Notes: generated by a model not told the origin, from the letters alone. DNA of 7,611 bases from Gammaproteobacteria bacterium (GCA_019242385.1 JAFAVO010000188.1:1-7611), one strand, 5' to 3'. Shown: positions 1 through 6,612, numbered from the stretch's first letter. Numbers and translations are program-made.

Positions 1-97
1 CGGAGGGGTCGAGACACAGGAAGTCCAGCCCGAGCGGATAGCCCGCCAATGCGAGCATGCGGCCGAGCTGGCCGCCACCCAGGATGCCGACGGTCAT
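1..97 (-). CDS. purK: PurK, N5-carboxyaminoimidazole ribonucleotide synthase (N-terminal fragment)
   Basis: Only the first 32 codons lie in the window; the gene continues past the left edge. The fragment begins MTVGILGGGQLGRMLALAGY, the glycine-rich nucleotide-binding start (GGGQLGRM, about residues 7-14) that opens PurK proteins of the ATP-grasp superfamily. PurK uses ATP and bicarbonate to convert AIR to N5-CAIR in the cytoplasm, the step before PurE. The start is the ATG at 97-95. Its ATG shares bases with the purE stop codon (ATGA, 97-94), so translation is probably coupled to purE. I see no Shine-Dalgarno sequence just upstream, which fits coupling. The rest of the ATP-grasp fold cannot be checked here. 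Identity is firm from the start motif together with the purE neighbour. Confidence 0.93.
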   Translation of the reverse strand, partial: MTVGILGGGQLGRMLALAGYPLGLDFLCLDPS

Positions 98-594
98 GTG
101 CGCGGGGGTATGCGCGGATCGGGGTTGCCGAGCACTCCGGCGGTCTGACGCTCGCGGAATGACTCGAGCGCGCTCGCGACTGCGGGATGCTTGTTGGCGA
201 GGATGGATGCCGCACACAGCGCGGCGTTGGCGGCACCCGCCGTGCCGATGGCAAAAGTGGCCACCGGCACACCGGCGGGCATCTGCACGATCGACAGCAG
301 CGAATCGAGGCCGCCGAGCGATTTCGACTGTACCGGCACCCCGAGCACCGGCAGTATGGTCTTGGCGGCGGCCATGCCGGGCAGGTGTGCCGCGCCCCCG
401 GCGCCGGCGATCAGCACCTCCAGTCCGCGCGCACGGCTGCCCGTCGCGTATTCGAACAGCAGGTCCGGAGTGCGGTGCGCCGAGACGACACGCACCTCGT
501 AGGCGATCGCGAGTTGATCCAACATCTCCGCCGCGGCGCGCATCGTCTCCCAGTCGGATGCGGAGCCCATGATGATGCCGACGAGCGGTTTCAC
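94..594 (-). CDS. purE: PurE, N5-carboxyaminoimidazole ribonucleotide mutase
   Basis: Class I PurE moves the carboxyl group of N5-CAIR to C4 to give CAIR in the cytoplasm. The 166-residue product has the family hallmarks: GSASDWETM (about 10-18), VSAHRTPD with the conserved histidine at about 40, AGAGGAAHLPGM (about 63-74), and the later run GVPVQSKSLGGLDSLLSIVQ. I chose the GTG start at 594. It places the GSxSDW motif at the usual distance from the N-terminus and gives the usual family length. The frame stays open about 47 codons further upstream, but that stretch overlaps darP and looks like non-protein sequence. The GTG overlaps the darP stop codon (GTGA, 594-591), and the purE stop overlaps the purK ATG, so the three genes form a tightly coupled operon. 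No clear Shine-Dalgarno precedes the GTG. Confidence 0.96.
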   Translation of the reverse strand: MKPLVGIIMGSASDWETMRAAAEMLDQLAIAYEVRVVSAHRTPDLLFEYATGSRARGLEVLIAGAGGAAHLPGMAAAKTILPVLGVPVQSKSLGGLDSLLSIVQMPAGVPVATFAIGTAGAANAALCAASILANKHPAVASALESFRERQTAGVLGNPDPRIPPRT

Positions 595-1124
595 CCGGAC
601 ATTGTAGCGAACATTGCGCGCAGCGCGCGAAACAACTCCCGCGCTGCAGCACCGCTCGCCCCCGTGCGCGCGCGCTCGGCGCGGGCTGCCTCGATGCGCT
701 GTCGCCATGCACTGACATCGATGTCCGGATGCCACTGGGCGAGCTCCGCGAGCGCGGGCTCGCCCTCGCGCATCAGCCGGTCGCGCCAGTTCTCGATGCG
801 GCGAAAGAGCTCGCTGGCGCGCGCGTCGCGCTCGCGCCTGGCGGCGAGCGCCGCGCGTATGGGCTCGAGGTCGATCTCGCGCATCAGCTTGCCGATGTAC
901 TGCCGCTGGCGCGCACCGGCTGCGCGGCTGTGGATGCGGCGCGCCGCGCGGATGGCCTCGAGCAGCGCCTCCGGCAGCGGCAGTGCGGCGAGCTCGGCCT
1001 CGGGAAGCTCGACCAGCGCCACACCCAGATCCTGGGCCGCGTGTGCGGCGCGCTTGCGCGCGCTCTTGCTCGGGAGCTGCGTGCCCCCATCATGCTCCTC
1101 GTCCCGGTCCGGTCCTGCCGTCAC
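591..1124 (-). CDS. darP: DarP/YjgA (DUF615), ribosome-assembly factor for the 50S subunit
   Basis: The 177-residue protein matches the YjgA/DUF615 family (E. coli about 183 residues), now called DarP, which associates with late 50S precursors and helps ribosome maturation. The visible hallmarks are PSKSARKR (about 18-25), the hydrophobic L/P-rich stretch LPLPEALLEAI (about 48-58), RQRQYIGKLMREID (about 72-85) and the acidic/basic helix ENWRDRLMREG (about 111-121). The protein is strongly charged, as expected for an RNA-binding factor, with no signal peptide or membrane segment. The start is a GTG at 1124, supported by GGAGG seven bases upstream, the best Shine-Dalgarno I found in the window. 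It is divergent from pmbA, the same pairing as in E. coli, and is the first gene of an operon with purE and purK. Confidence 0.93.
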   Translation of the reverse strand: MTAGPDRDEEHDGGTQLPSKSARKRAAHAAQDLGVALVELPEAELAALPLPEALLEAIRAARRIHSRAAGARQRQYIGKLMREIDLEPIRAALAARRERDARASELFRRIENWRDRLMREGEPALAELAQWHPDIDVSAWRQRIEAARAERARTGASGAAARELFRALRAMFATMSG

Positions 1125-1131
1125 TGCACCG

Positions 1132-1136
1132 CCTCC
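1132..1136 (-). promoter_or_regulatory. Shine-Dalgarno of darP
   Basis: On the minus strand GGAGG lies seven bases before the GTG at 1124. It decides in favour of this GTG start, since the product has no ATG near its N-terminus. It contrasts with most other starts in the window, which lack a recognisable ribosome-binding site. Confidence 0.7.
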
Positions 1137-1172
1137 GTACTGCCGCCGGCGCTGCAGACTGGCGGCGGCTGC

Positions 1173-1178
1173 TAGAAT
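1173..1178 (+). promoter_or_regulatory. Candidate extended -10 promoter element for pmbA
   Basis: TAGAAT matches the sigma-70 -10 consensus at five of six bases and is preceded by TGC (1170-1172), giving an extended -10 (TGnTAGAAT). No good -35 is visible about 17 bases upstream, which extended -10 promoters can tolerate. Transcription would begin near 1185, only about six bases before the ATG at 1191. On the other strand TAAATT, complement of 1176-1181, overlaps it and could serve darP. Confidence 0.45.
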
Positions 1179-1190
1179 TTAAGCGCAAAG

Positions 1191-2567
1191 ATGAGCCCGA
1201 GCCCAACACGAGATCCAACCGCAATGCCCGCCAGCGACGATTCCGCTATGCGCTCCCTCGCCGATGTGGCCACCCTGGCGCTGGAGGAAGCGCGCCGTCA
1301 GGGCGCCTCGCAGTGCGAGAGCGACGTTTCGGTGAGCCAGGGGTTGTCGGTAAGCGTGCGGCTGGGCGAGGTCGATACCATCGAGTACCAGCGCGACCGC
1401 GGCCTTGGGGTCACGGTCTATTTCGGCAGGCGCAAGGGAGCGGCCAGCACCGCCGATCTCAGCCCCGCCGCCGTGAAGGAAACGGTCGCCAAGGCCTGCG
1501 CCATTGCGCGCTACACCGCCGAGGATCCCTACGCGGGCCTGATCGAGCCGGAAGCGCTGGCACGCGAGATCCCCGATCTCGACCTCGATCACCCCTGGAC
1601 CCTGACCCCGGAAGCGGCCATCGAGCTTGCCCGCGGCTGCGAAGGCGCGGGACTCGGCCTCGATGCGCGCCTCAGCAACTCCGAAGGAAGCTCGGTGAGC
1701 ACTCAACGCCACACGGGCGTCTACGGCAACTCGCTCGGCTTTCTCGGCGGCTACTCCGCCAGCAGTCACTCGGTGAGCTGCACCCTCATCGGCCAGCAGG
1801 ACGATGACATGCAGCGGGACTACTGGTGGAGCGTCGCCCGCGACCCGGCGGAGCTCGAGGACGCCGTCTCGATCGGCCGCACCGCCGGGCAGCGGGCCGT
1901 GGCACGCCTGGGCGCGCGGCGCCTGAAGACTCGCCGCGCCCCGGTGGCCTACTCCCCCGACATGGCGCGCGGGCTGTTCCGGCACTTCATCGGCGCCATC
2001 AGCGGGCCGAGCCAGTACCGCAAATCCTCCTTTCTGCTGAATGCCGCAGGCGAGCAGGTCTTTCCGGATTTCCTCAGCATGCAGGAGCGCCCGCACATTC
2101 CGCGCGCTCTCGCGAGCAGTCCCTTCGATCAGGAGGGCGCGGCGACGCACGACCGCGAGCTGGTCCGCGCCGGGGTGCTGCAGGGTTACGTGCTCGGCAG
2201 CTACTCCGCGCGCCGTCTCGGACTGAAGACGACCGGCAACGCCGGCGGCATTCATAACCTGCTGGTGAGCGCCGGGCCGGGCGGCCTCGAGCGCGGACAA
2301 TTCCTGCAGCGTCTGGGCACCGGGCTGCTGGTGACCGAGCTCATGGGGCAGGGTGTCAACGGCGTGACGGGCGACTACTCGCGGGGAGCGAGCGGTTTCT
2401 GGGTCGAGAACGGCGTCATCGCTTATCCGGTGCACGAGATCACCATCGCCGGGAACCTCAAGTCGATGTATCGGGATATCGTGGCGGTCGGCAGCGATGT
2501 GGACGTGCGCGGCGCGATCCGCACCGGTTCGGTGCTCATCGGCGAGATGACCATCGCCGGGGAGTAG
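1191..2567 (+). CDS. pmbA: PmbA/TldE, subunit of the TldD/TldE metalloprotease
   Basis: The 458-residue product is close to E. coli PmbA (450 residues) along its whole length. Conserved landmarks are LGEVDTIEYQRDRGLGVTVY (about 58-77), RKGAASTADLSP, the central YRKSSFLLNAAGEQVFPDF, SYSARRLGLKTTGNAGGIHN, and the C-terminal TELMGQGV, GDYSRGASGFWVENG and EITIAGNLK. PmbA pairs with TldD, which carries the zinc site; the E. coli complex processes microcin B17 and degrades the CcdA antitoxin. PmbA itself has no HExxxH motif, and none is seen here. tldD is not in this window, as is usual. The start is uncertain: ATG 1191 is the furthest upstream and close to a likely promoter, while ATG 1224 and ATG 1248 are possible, none with a good Shine-Dalgarno. 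It ends 4 bases from the convergent membrane protein gene, so there is no room for an intergenic terminator. Confidence 0.96.
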   Translation: MSPSPTRDPTAMPASDDSAMRSLADVATLALEEARRQGASQCESDVSVSQGLSVSVRLGEVDTIEYQRDRGLGVTVYFGRRKGAASTADLSPAAVKETVAKACAIARYTAEDPYAGLIEPEALAREIPDLDLDHPWTLTPEAAIELARGCEGAGLGLDARLSNSEGSSVSTQRHTGVYGNSLGFLGGYSASSHSVSCTLIGQQDDDMQRDYWWSVARDPAELEDAVSIGRTAGQRAVARLGARRLKTRRAPVAYSPDMARGLFRHFIGAISGPSQYRKSSFLLNAAGEQVFPDFLSMQERPHIPRALASSPFDQEGAATHDRELVRAGVLQGYVLGSYSARRLGLKTTGNAGGIHNLLVSAGPGGLERGQFLQRLGTGLLVTELMGQGVNGVTGDYSRGASGFWVENGVIAYPVHEITIAGNLKSMYRDIVAVGSDVDVRGAIRTGSVLIGEMTIAGE

Positions 2568-2571
2568 TGGC

Positions 2572-3921
2572 TCAGCGCGATGAGGACTGTCGCGGGTTGA
2601 GCAGCGCCGGACGCGGCACCTCGTCAACCAGGTCGCGCAGCGTCAGCTCGGCGCAGCGCGCGCGGCGCGCTTCCTCCAGCCCGGCGAGTACCCGATCGAC
2701 CGGCGGCACCGGCAGGTTGCGCGGAGCGAGATGGCCGCTGCGCTGATTGCGCGCGATGTCGAGGATTTCGTTCACGCCGATGCCGCCGATGTCGCGCGCC
2801 GGCACGAGCTCGTCGACTTCGGTAACGATCAGCAGGCCGGCGCGCTCGAGCGCGCTCGCCATGTGCGCGACGGCGATGCCAGGCAGGCCGAGCTCGTTGG
2901 CGAGCCGGTTCACGCTCCAGCGCCGCCCGCCGCCGACGTGGCTGCGCCCGACGAAGTACATGAGCTTCAACGCCAGCTGCTCGAGCTCGACGCTCGAGAG
3001 GCGCAGCGGCTGGAGTCCCAGGCGCAGGTAGGCTGGGTTCTGCACGTAGAAGGAGAGCTGCGCGCCGGCGAGCAGAATCAGCCAGCCGAAGTAGGTCCAC
3101 AGCAGCGCCGCCACCACGAAAGCGAATCCTGCATACACGATGGTGAGGCGTGTGGAGTAGACCACGAACGCCGTGAACATCTTACCGACCGCGGCCCACA
3201 GGACCCCGCCGACGACCGCACCGATGAGCGCCGCGCGCCACTGCACGCGGGTGTTGGGGACCATCATGTAGAGCGCGGTGAAGAACGCGGTGACCATGGC
3301 GTAAGGGGCGAGCGCGATACCGGCGCCGCTCAGCCGCCGCAGCAGCGGCAGACGCGCCACTTCCTGTACCGGCGCGCTGCTGAGCGCCGCGTGCGTCAGC
3401 CCGAGAAAGCCGACGAGCAGCAGCGGTCCGGCGATGAGCAGCGTGGTGTACTCGGCCAGGCGCCGCGCGAAGCTGCGCGGCTGCTCCACGTGCCAGACGA
3501 AGTTGAAGCTATCCTCGACCTTCTTGATGGTGCCGATCAGGGTCCAGGCGAGCAGCGCGAGTCCGACCGAACCCACGACGCCGCTGCTCACGCGGCTTGC
3601 GAACTGCATCACCCGGTTGGTGAGCTCGGTGGCCGCGGCACCCCCGACCGGGCGAAAGAACTCGTACACGATGGGCTGGAAATCACGGTGCCCGCCGAAG
3701 AGCTTGAGGATGGCGAAGCTGAAGGCGAGCAGCGGAATGAGCGACAGCAGGGTCGTGTAGACGAGTCCCATCGCGCGCAGGTTGATCTCGCCGCGGGACA
3801 GATCGCGCACCACCGCATACGGGTAACGCAGCAGCCGCAGCGTCGCCGCGAGCGGCCCGGCATGCGCGGACGCCGGGCCGAAGAAACAGTGGTCGAGGAA
3901 CGCCCAGATGCGTACCCACAT
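2572..3921 (-). CDS. YihY/BrkB-family inner-membrane protein with C-terminal winged-helix extension
   Basis: The 449-residue product has about six hydrophobic segments (near residues 51-76, 113-132, 158-180, 200-221, 230-256 and 261-292), as in the YihY/BrkB (UPF0761) family. The family signature is visible in GLVYTTLLSLIPLLAFSFA (52-70), followed by WTLIGTIKKVEDSFNFVW (126-143) and YAGFAFVVAALLWTYFGWL (263-281). The family was once annotated as ribonuclease BN, which is now considered wrong; its real function is unknown. E. coli YihY is about 290 residues. Here about 150 further cytoplasmic residues follow, with a likely winged helix (about 305-375, including VNRLANELGLPGIAVAHMASALERAGLL) and a charged end. 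The ATG at 3921 gives an amphipathic N-terminus as in relatives. The gene converges on pmbA and diverges from the BtuF-like gene, with only 36 bases between the two starts. Confidence 0.9.
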   Translation of the reverse strand: MWVRIWAFLDHCFFGPASAHAGPLAATLRLLRYPYAVVRDLSRGEINLRAMGLVYTTLLSLIPLLAFSFAILKLFGGHRDFQPIVYEFFRPVGGAAATELTNRVMQFASRVSSGVVGSVGLALLAWTLIGTIKKVEDSFNFVWHVEQPRSFARRLAEYTTLLIAGPLLLVGFLGLTHAALSSAPVQEVARLPLLRRLSGAGIALAPYAMVTAFFTALYMMVPNTRVQWRAALIGAVVGGVLWAAVGKMFTAFVVYSTRLTIVYAGFAFVVAALLWTYFGWLILLAGAQLSFYVQNPAYLRLGLQPLRLSSVELEQLALKLMYFVGRSHVGGGRRWSVNRLANELGLPGIAVAHMASALERAGLLIVTEVDELVPARDIGGIGVNEILDIARNQRSGHLAPRNLPVPPVDRVLAGLEEARRARCAELTLRDLVDEVPRPALLNPRQSSSR

Positions 3922-3927
3922 GGCTTA

Positions 3928-3933
3928 AGGATA
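3928..3933 (-). promoter_or_regulatory. Candidate -10 element for the YihY-family gene
   Basis: On the minus strand TATCCT (four of six consensus bases, fits TANNNT) lies exactly six bases before the ATG at 3921. No Shine-Dalgarno is present in those six bases, and transcription would start at or next to the ATG. The overlapping plus-strand hexamer TACAGT (3932-3937) could serve the divergent BtuF-like gene. No convincing -35 is visible for either. Confidence 0.3.
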
Positions 3934-3957
3934 CAGTGGCCGCGGGTGCAGTGTGAG

Positions 3958-4761
3958 ATGAGGCGTGCAACAGGTTTTCCCGAGCGGATCGTGTGCCTCA
4001 CGGAGGAGACGACCGAGACGCTCTATCTGCTGGAGGAGGACTGGCGCATCGTCGGTATCTCCGGCTTTACCGTGCGCCCGGCGCGCGCGCGGCGCGAGAA
4101 GCCGCGAGTCTCGGCATTCCTGAGTGCGCGCACCGAGCGCATCCTCGAGCTGCAGCCCGACCTGGTGCTGGGTTTCTCCGATCTGCAGGCCGACATTGCC
4201 GCGCAGCTGTTACGTGCGGGGCTGGAAGTGCATGTCTTCAACCATCGCAGCGTTGCCGGAATCCTGCGCATGATCCGCACCCTCGGCGGCATGATCGGCT
4301 GCGAGGCGCGCGCCGCCGCGCTCAGCGATCAGCTCGAGGCAGGACTTGCGCAGGTGCGCGCACGCGCGGCGGCGCTGGCGCGACGGCCGCGGGTGTACTT
4401 CGAGGAGTGGGACGATCCGCTCATCAGCGGTATCCGTTGGGTGTCTGAGCTCATCGGAATCGCGGGGGGTGAGGATTGCTTCCCGGAGCTGGCGCGCGAG
4501 CCGCTCGGTCGCAACCGCATCATCGCCGACCCGCTCGAGGTGACCCGGCGCGCACCCGACATCGTGCTCGGATCCTGGTGCGGCAAGAAGTTCCGGCCGG
4601 AGCGGGTCGCCGCACGCCCGGGCTGGCAGGAGCTCCCGGCAGTGCGCAGCGGCTTTTTGCGCGAGATCAAGTCCTCCATCATCCTGCAGCCCGGCCCTGC
4701 CGCGCTGACCGATGGGGTCCACGCGATCCAGCAGGTCATCGAGGAGTGGGCCGCCGGCTAG
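3958..4761 (+). CDS. BtuF-like periplasmic-binding-fold protein without signal peptide (putative cobalamin/metal-chelate binding)
   Basis: The 267-residue product has the class III solute-binding fold of BtuF/FhuD-type proteins (COG0614). An N-terminal lobe starts with PERIVCLTEETTETLYLL (8-25) and includes ILELQPDLVLGFSDLQADIA (62-81). A long helix follows (about 100-140), then a second lobe with FEEWDDPLISGIRWVSELIG (148-167), RAPDIVLGSWCGKKFRPE (198-215) and IKSSIILQPGPAALTDGV (237-254). Such proteins normally carry a signal peptide or lipobox and deliver vitamin B12, haem or siderophores to an ABC transporter. This one starts with MRRATGFPERI, with no hydrophobic leader, and no transporter genes adjoin it. 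I recall close relatives annotated as cobalamin-binding proteins that also lack a leader; the ligand is unproven. ATG 3958 was chosen; an in-frame GTG at 3946 would add four residues but still no signal peptide. The frame is open far upstream, but only as antisense to the neighbouring gene. Confidence 0.85.
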   Translation: MRRATGFPERIVCLTEETTETLYLLEEDWRIVGISGFTVRPARARREKPRVSAFLSARTERILELQPDLVLGFSDLQADIAAQLLRAGLEVHVFNHRSVAGILRMIRTLGGMIGCEARAAALSDQLEAGLAQVRARAAALARRPRVYFEEWDDPLISGIRWVSELIGIAGGEDCFPELAREPLGRNRIIADPLEVTRRAPDIVLGSWCGKKFRPERVAARPGWQELPAVRSGFLREIKSSIILQPGPAALTDGVHAIQQVIEEWAAG

Positions 4762-4788
4762 TGGGGCTGCGGTGCGGTGCGGCGTGCC

Positions 4789-5589
4789 TCAGTGGATGCG
4801 GCGGCGCTCACGCACGATCTCCCATGCTTCGATGATCTGCTGTGTGCGCTGCTTGGCGTGCGCGAGCATCGACTCCGGCAGTCCGTGCGCCTTGAGCTTA
4901 TCGGGATGATGGCGGTGCAGCTGTCGCCGATAGGCCTTGGCCACCTCCGCATCGCTCGCCGCCGCTGTCGTCTCGAGCACGCGGTACGCTTCGGCGAGCT
5001 CCCGCTCGGCCGAGGCCGCGTCCGCTGCGCGCGCACCGCCGAAGCCGCCAGCGCGCTGGATGCGCAGCACCGCCTCGATGTGCATGACCTCGAGCGTCGA
5101 GACGTCGAGCGCAGCTGCGAGGCGCGCAATGAGCGGGCGCACGGGTCCCTCGAGGTCGTTACCTTCGAGGGCGGCGCGCACCTGAATCTCGAGGAACACG
5201 CGGGCGATATCCGGGCGCCCGCGGCACACAGCGGCGAGCTGCGCGAGCTCCGCCCCATAGTCGTAGGCAGGCTGCTTACCCGCAGTAAAGCAGGCGATCG
5301 CCTCGGCGACCTGCGTGGCATCGAGTCGCAGCTGCTGCATGATCGAGCGCGCCGCGGCGATCTCCCGCTCGGAGACGCGTCCGTCGGCCTTGGCGAGGTA
5401 GCCCATGACCTGAAAGCTCGCGCGGAAGAAGCGCTCGCCGATGGAGGCGAGCTCGGCAGCCGGCGGTGCCGCATCCTGCGCATCCGACTCGTCGAACTGA
5501 TGACCGAGCAGCGCGCCGAGGGCTGCGCCGATCGGTCCGAGCACCAGCCCCCCGAGCAGTCCGCCGGTGACCTTACCGATCCATTTCAT
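4789..5589 (-). CDS. djlA: DjlA, membrane-anchored DnaJ-like co-chaperone
   Basis: The 266-residue product follows the E. coli DjlA plan (271 residues). One N-terminal glycine-rich membrane segment (about 5-29, GKVTGGLLGGLVLGPIGAAL onward) ends in GHQFDE. A TerB-like helical domain follows (about 50-175, including RFFRASFQVMGYLAKADGRV and ARVFLEIQVRAA), then a linker rich in glycine and alanine. The C-terminal J domain has RELAEAYRVL (196-205) and HRHHPDKL with the HPD tripeptide at 228-230, which stimulates the ATPase of DnaK. E. coli DjlA is anchored in the inner membrane with the J domain in the cytoplasm and modulates the Rcs envelope stress pathway. The ATG at 5589 places the membrane segment correctly. 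I see no Shine-Dalgarno before it. It converges on the BtuF-like gene with 27 bases between the stops and diverges from purC. Confidence 0.95.
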   Translation of the reverse strand: MKWIGKVTGGLLGGLVLGPIGAALGALLGHQFDESDAQDAAPPAAELASIGERFFRASFQVMGYLAKADGRVSEREIAAARSIMQQLRLDATQVAEAIACFTAGKQPAYDYGAELAQLAAVCRGRPDIARVFLEIQVRAALEGNDLEGPVRPLIARLAAALDVSTLEVMHIEAVLRIQRAGGFGGARAADAASAERELAEAYRVLETTAAASDAEVAKAYRRQLHRHHPDKLKAHGLPESMLAHAKQRTQQIIEAWEIVRERRRIH

Positions 5590-5641
5590 TGCCGTGGCGT
5601 CGCGTCGGGCTCGCTCGGGTGTCCGGGGCTCAAAGGGCCGC

Positions 5642-5647
5642 TATAGT
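5642..5647 (+). promoter_or_regulatory. Candidate -10 element for purC (overlapping one for djlA)
   Basis: TATAGT matches the -10 consensus at five of six bases and lies nine bases before the purC ATG, so transcription would begin only two or three bases upstream of it. The minus strand of 5643-5648 reads TACTAT, a weaker -10 facing djlA, which would give djlA a leader of about 45-50 bases. No good -35 is visible at the right distance on the plus strand. Confidence 0.4.
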
Positions 5648-5656
5648 ACCAAGTGC

Positions 5657-6544
5657 ATGCCGCCAGCCACTGTGTACCGCACCGCACTCCGCGGGCTCGA
5701 GCGCCTCCACGAAGGGAAGGTGCGCGATATCTACGCCATCGATGCAGCGACCCTGCTCATCATCACCACCGATCGATTGTCGGCTTTCGATGTGGTGTTG
5801 CCCGACCCTATTCCGCAGAAGGGCCGGGTGCTGAATGGCATCTCCAACTTCTGGTTCGGCCTCACGCAACAGCTGGTGCCGAATCACCTCACCGGCCGTG
5901 CACTCGCGAGCGTGATCGCGGACCCGGAGGAGCGCGCGCTGCTCGAGGGACGGGCGGTGATCGTGCGGCGGCTCAAGGCGCTGCCCATCGAGGCGGTGGT
6001 GCGCGGCTATTTGATCGGCTCGGGCTGGAAGGACTACCAGGCGAGCGGTCAGCTGTGCGGGATCGCGCTGCCACCGGGCCTCGCACTCGCGGCGCAGCTG
6101 CCGCAGCCGATCTTTACCCCCGCGACCAAGGCCGCAGGCGGCGCGCACGACCAGAACATCGCCTTCGGCGAAGTTGCCGGGCTGATCGGTCCCGATCTCG
6201 CCACCGCGGTGCGCGACACGGCCCTCCGCCTCTACGCGTTTGCCGCAGAGCACGCGCGGCGCCGCGGCATCATCATCGCCGACACCAAGTTCGAGTTCGG
6301 GGTCGATGCGGATGGGCACCTCACGTTGATCGATGAGGTGCTGACCCCCGATTCGTCACGCTTCTGGCCCGCGGACAGCTACCGTCCCGGCATCAGCCCG
6401 CCGAGCTTCGACAAGCAGTTCGTGCGCGACTACCTCGAGACGCTGCAATGGAACAAGCAGCCACCCGGTCCGCGGTTGCCGGCGGAGGTGATCGCGCGCA
6501 CCAGCGAGAAATACCTCGAAGCGCTGACGCGGCTGACCGCCTGA
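5657..6544 (+). CDS. purC: PurC, SAICAR synthase (long form)
   Basis: The enzyme joins CAIR and aspartate with ATP to give SAICAR, the step after PurE, in the cytoplasm. The 295-residue product has the nucleotide-binding start LHEGKVRDIY (17-26), TDRLSAFDVVLPDPIPQKG (38-56), VVRGYLIGSGWKDY (114-127), IIADTKFEFG (206-215) and IDEVLTPDSSRFWP (225-238). E. coli PurC has about 237 residues; this is the longer, roughly 300-residue type found in some proteobacteria and in yeast Ade1. The ATG at 5657 was chosen because the 30 upstream codons lie over the djlA start and promoter region and look non-coding, and because the family begins near this point. No Shine-Dalgarno is visible. It is divergent from djlA and followed by rpe on the same strand after 74 bases that contain a hairpin. 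Confidence 0.96.
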   Translation: MPPATVYRTALRGLERLHEGKVRDIYAIDAATLLIITTDRLSAFDVVLPDPIPQKGRVLNGISNFWFGLTQQLVPNHLTGRALASVIADPEERALLEGRAVIVRRLKALPIEAVVRGYLIGSGWKDYQASGQLCGIALPPGLALAAQLPQPIFTPATKAAGGAHDQNIAFGEVAGLIGPDLATAVRDTALRLYAFAAEHARRRGIIIADTKFEFGVDADGHLTLIDEVLTPDSSRFWPADSYRPGISPPSFDKQFVRDYLETLQWNKQPPGPRLPAEVIARTSEKYLEALTRLTA

Positions 6545-6547
6545 GCG

Positions 6548-6570
6548 GCGGCGCGGCTGCACGGCGCCGC
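6548..6570 (+). terminator. Weak terminator-like hairpin after purC
   Basis: Four bases after the purC stop, GCGGCGC (6548-6554) pairs perfectly with GCGCCGC (6564-6570) around a nine-base loop. It is followed by GGCTTT, which is only a three-T run, so it is a poor intrinsic terminator. It may partly separate purC from rpe or simply protect the purC 3' end. Confidence 0.4.
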
Positions 6571-6606
6571 GGCTTTCGATCCGCGCGAGCTGCGCAGGCG
6601 ATCGGT

Positions 6607-6612
6607 TAGACT
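6607..6612 (+). promoter_or_regulatory. Candidate -10 element for rpe
   Basis: TAGACT (four of six consensus bases, TANNNT type) lies exactly six bases before the ATG at 6619. This spacing would make the rpe mRNA leaderless from that ATG. There is no -35-like sequence 16-18 bases upstream, so this is weak and rests partly on the same arrangement at other starts in the window. Confidence 0.25.

Noticed and set aside
595..735. Upstream extension of PurE by about 47 residues
   Set aside because: It lies wholly inside darP in another frame, does not resemble PurE, and the GTG at 594 fits both the family N-terminus and the 4-base overlap with darP.
187..1182. A 331-codon plus-strand frame opposite purE and darP
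   Set aside because: It is a shadow of two well-supported minus-strand genes and its product is a serine/alanine/arginine-rich composition artefact.
1179..2627. A 482-codon open frame on the minus strand opposite pmbA
   Set aside because: pmbA on the plus strand matches its family end to end. Long antisense frames are expected in GC-rich DNA where stop codons are rare, and the antisense product shows no recognisable motif.
3952..3956. TGTGA half-sites (here and at 6612-6616) as possible CRP operators
   Set aside because: Neither is followed by a TCACA-like half at six bases, so these single half-sites are not convincing.
2731..3957. Open frame continuing upstream of the BtuF-like gene, which could suggest a 676-residue fusion protein
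   Set aside because: This stretch is antisense to the clearly recognisable YihY-family gene and its translation is charged low-complexity sequence. The family match begins just after ATG 3958.
4768..4782. Three tandem TGCGG units between the BtuF-like gene and djlA
   Set aside because: The repeat is only 15 bases in a GC-rich gap between convergent genes and is easily explained by composition.
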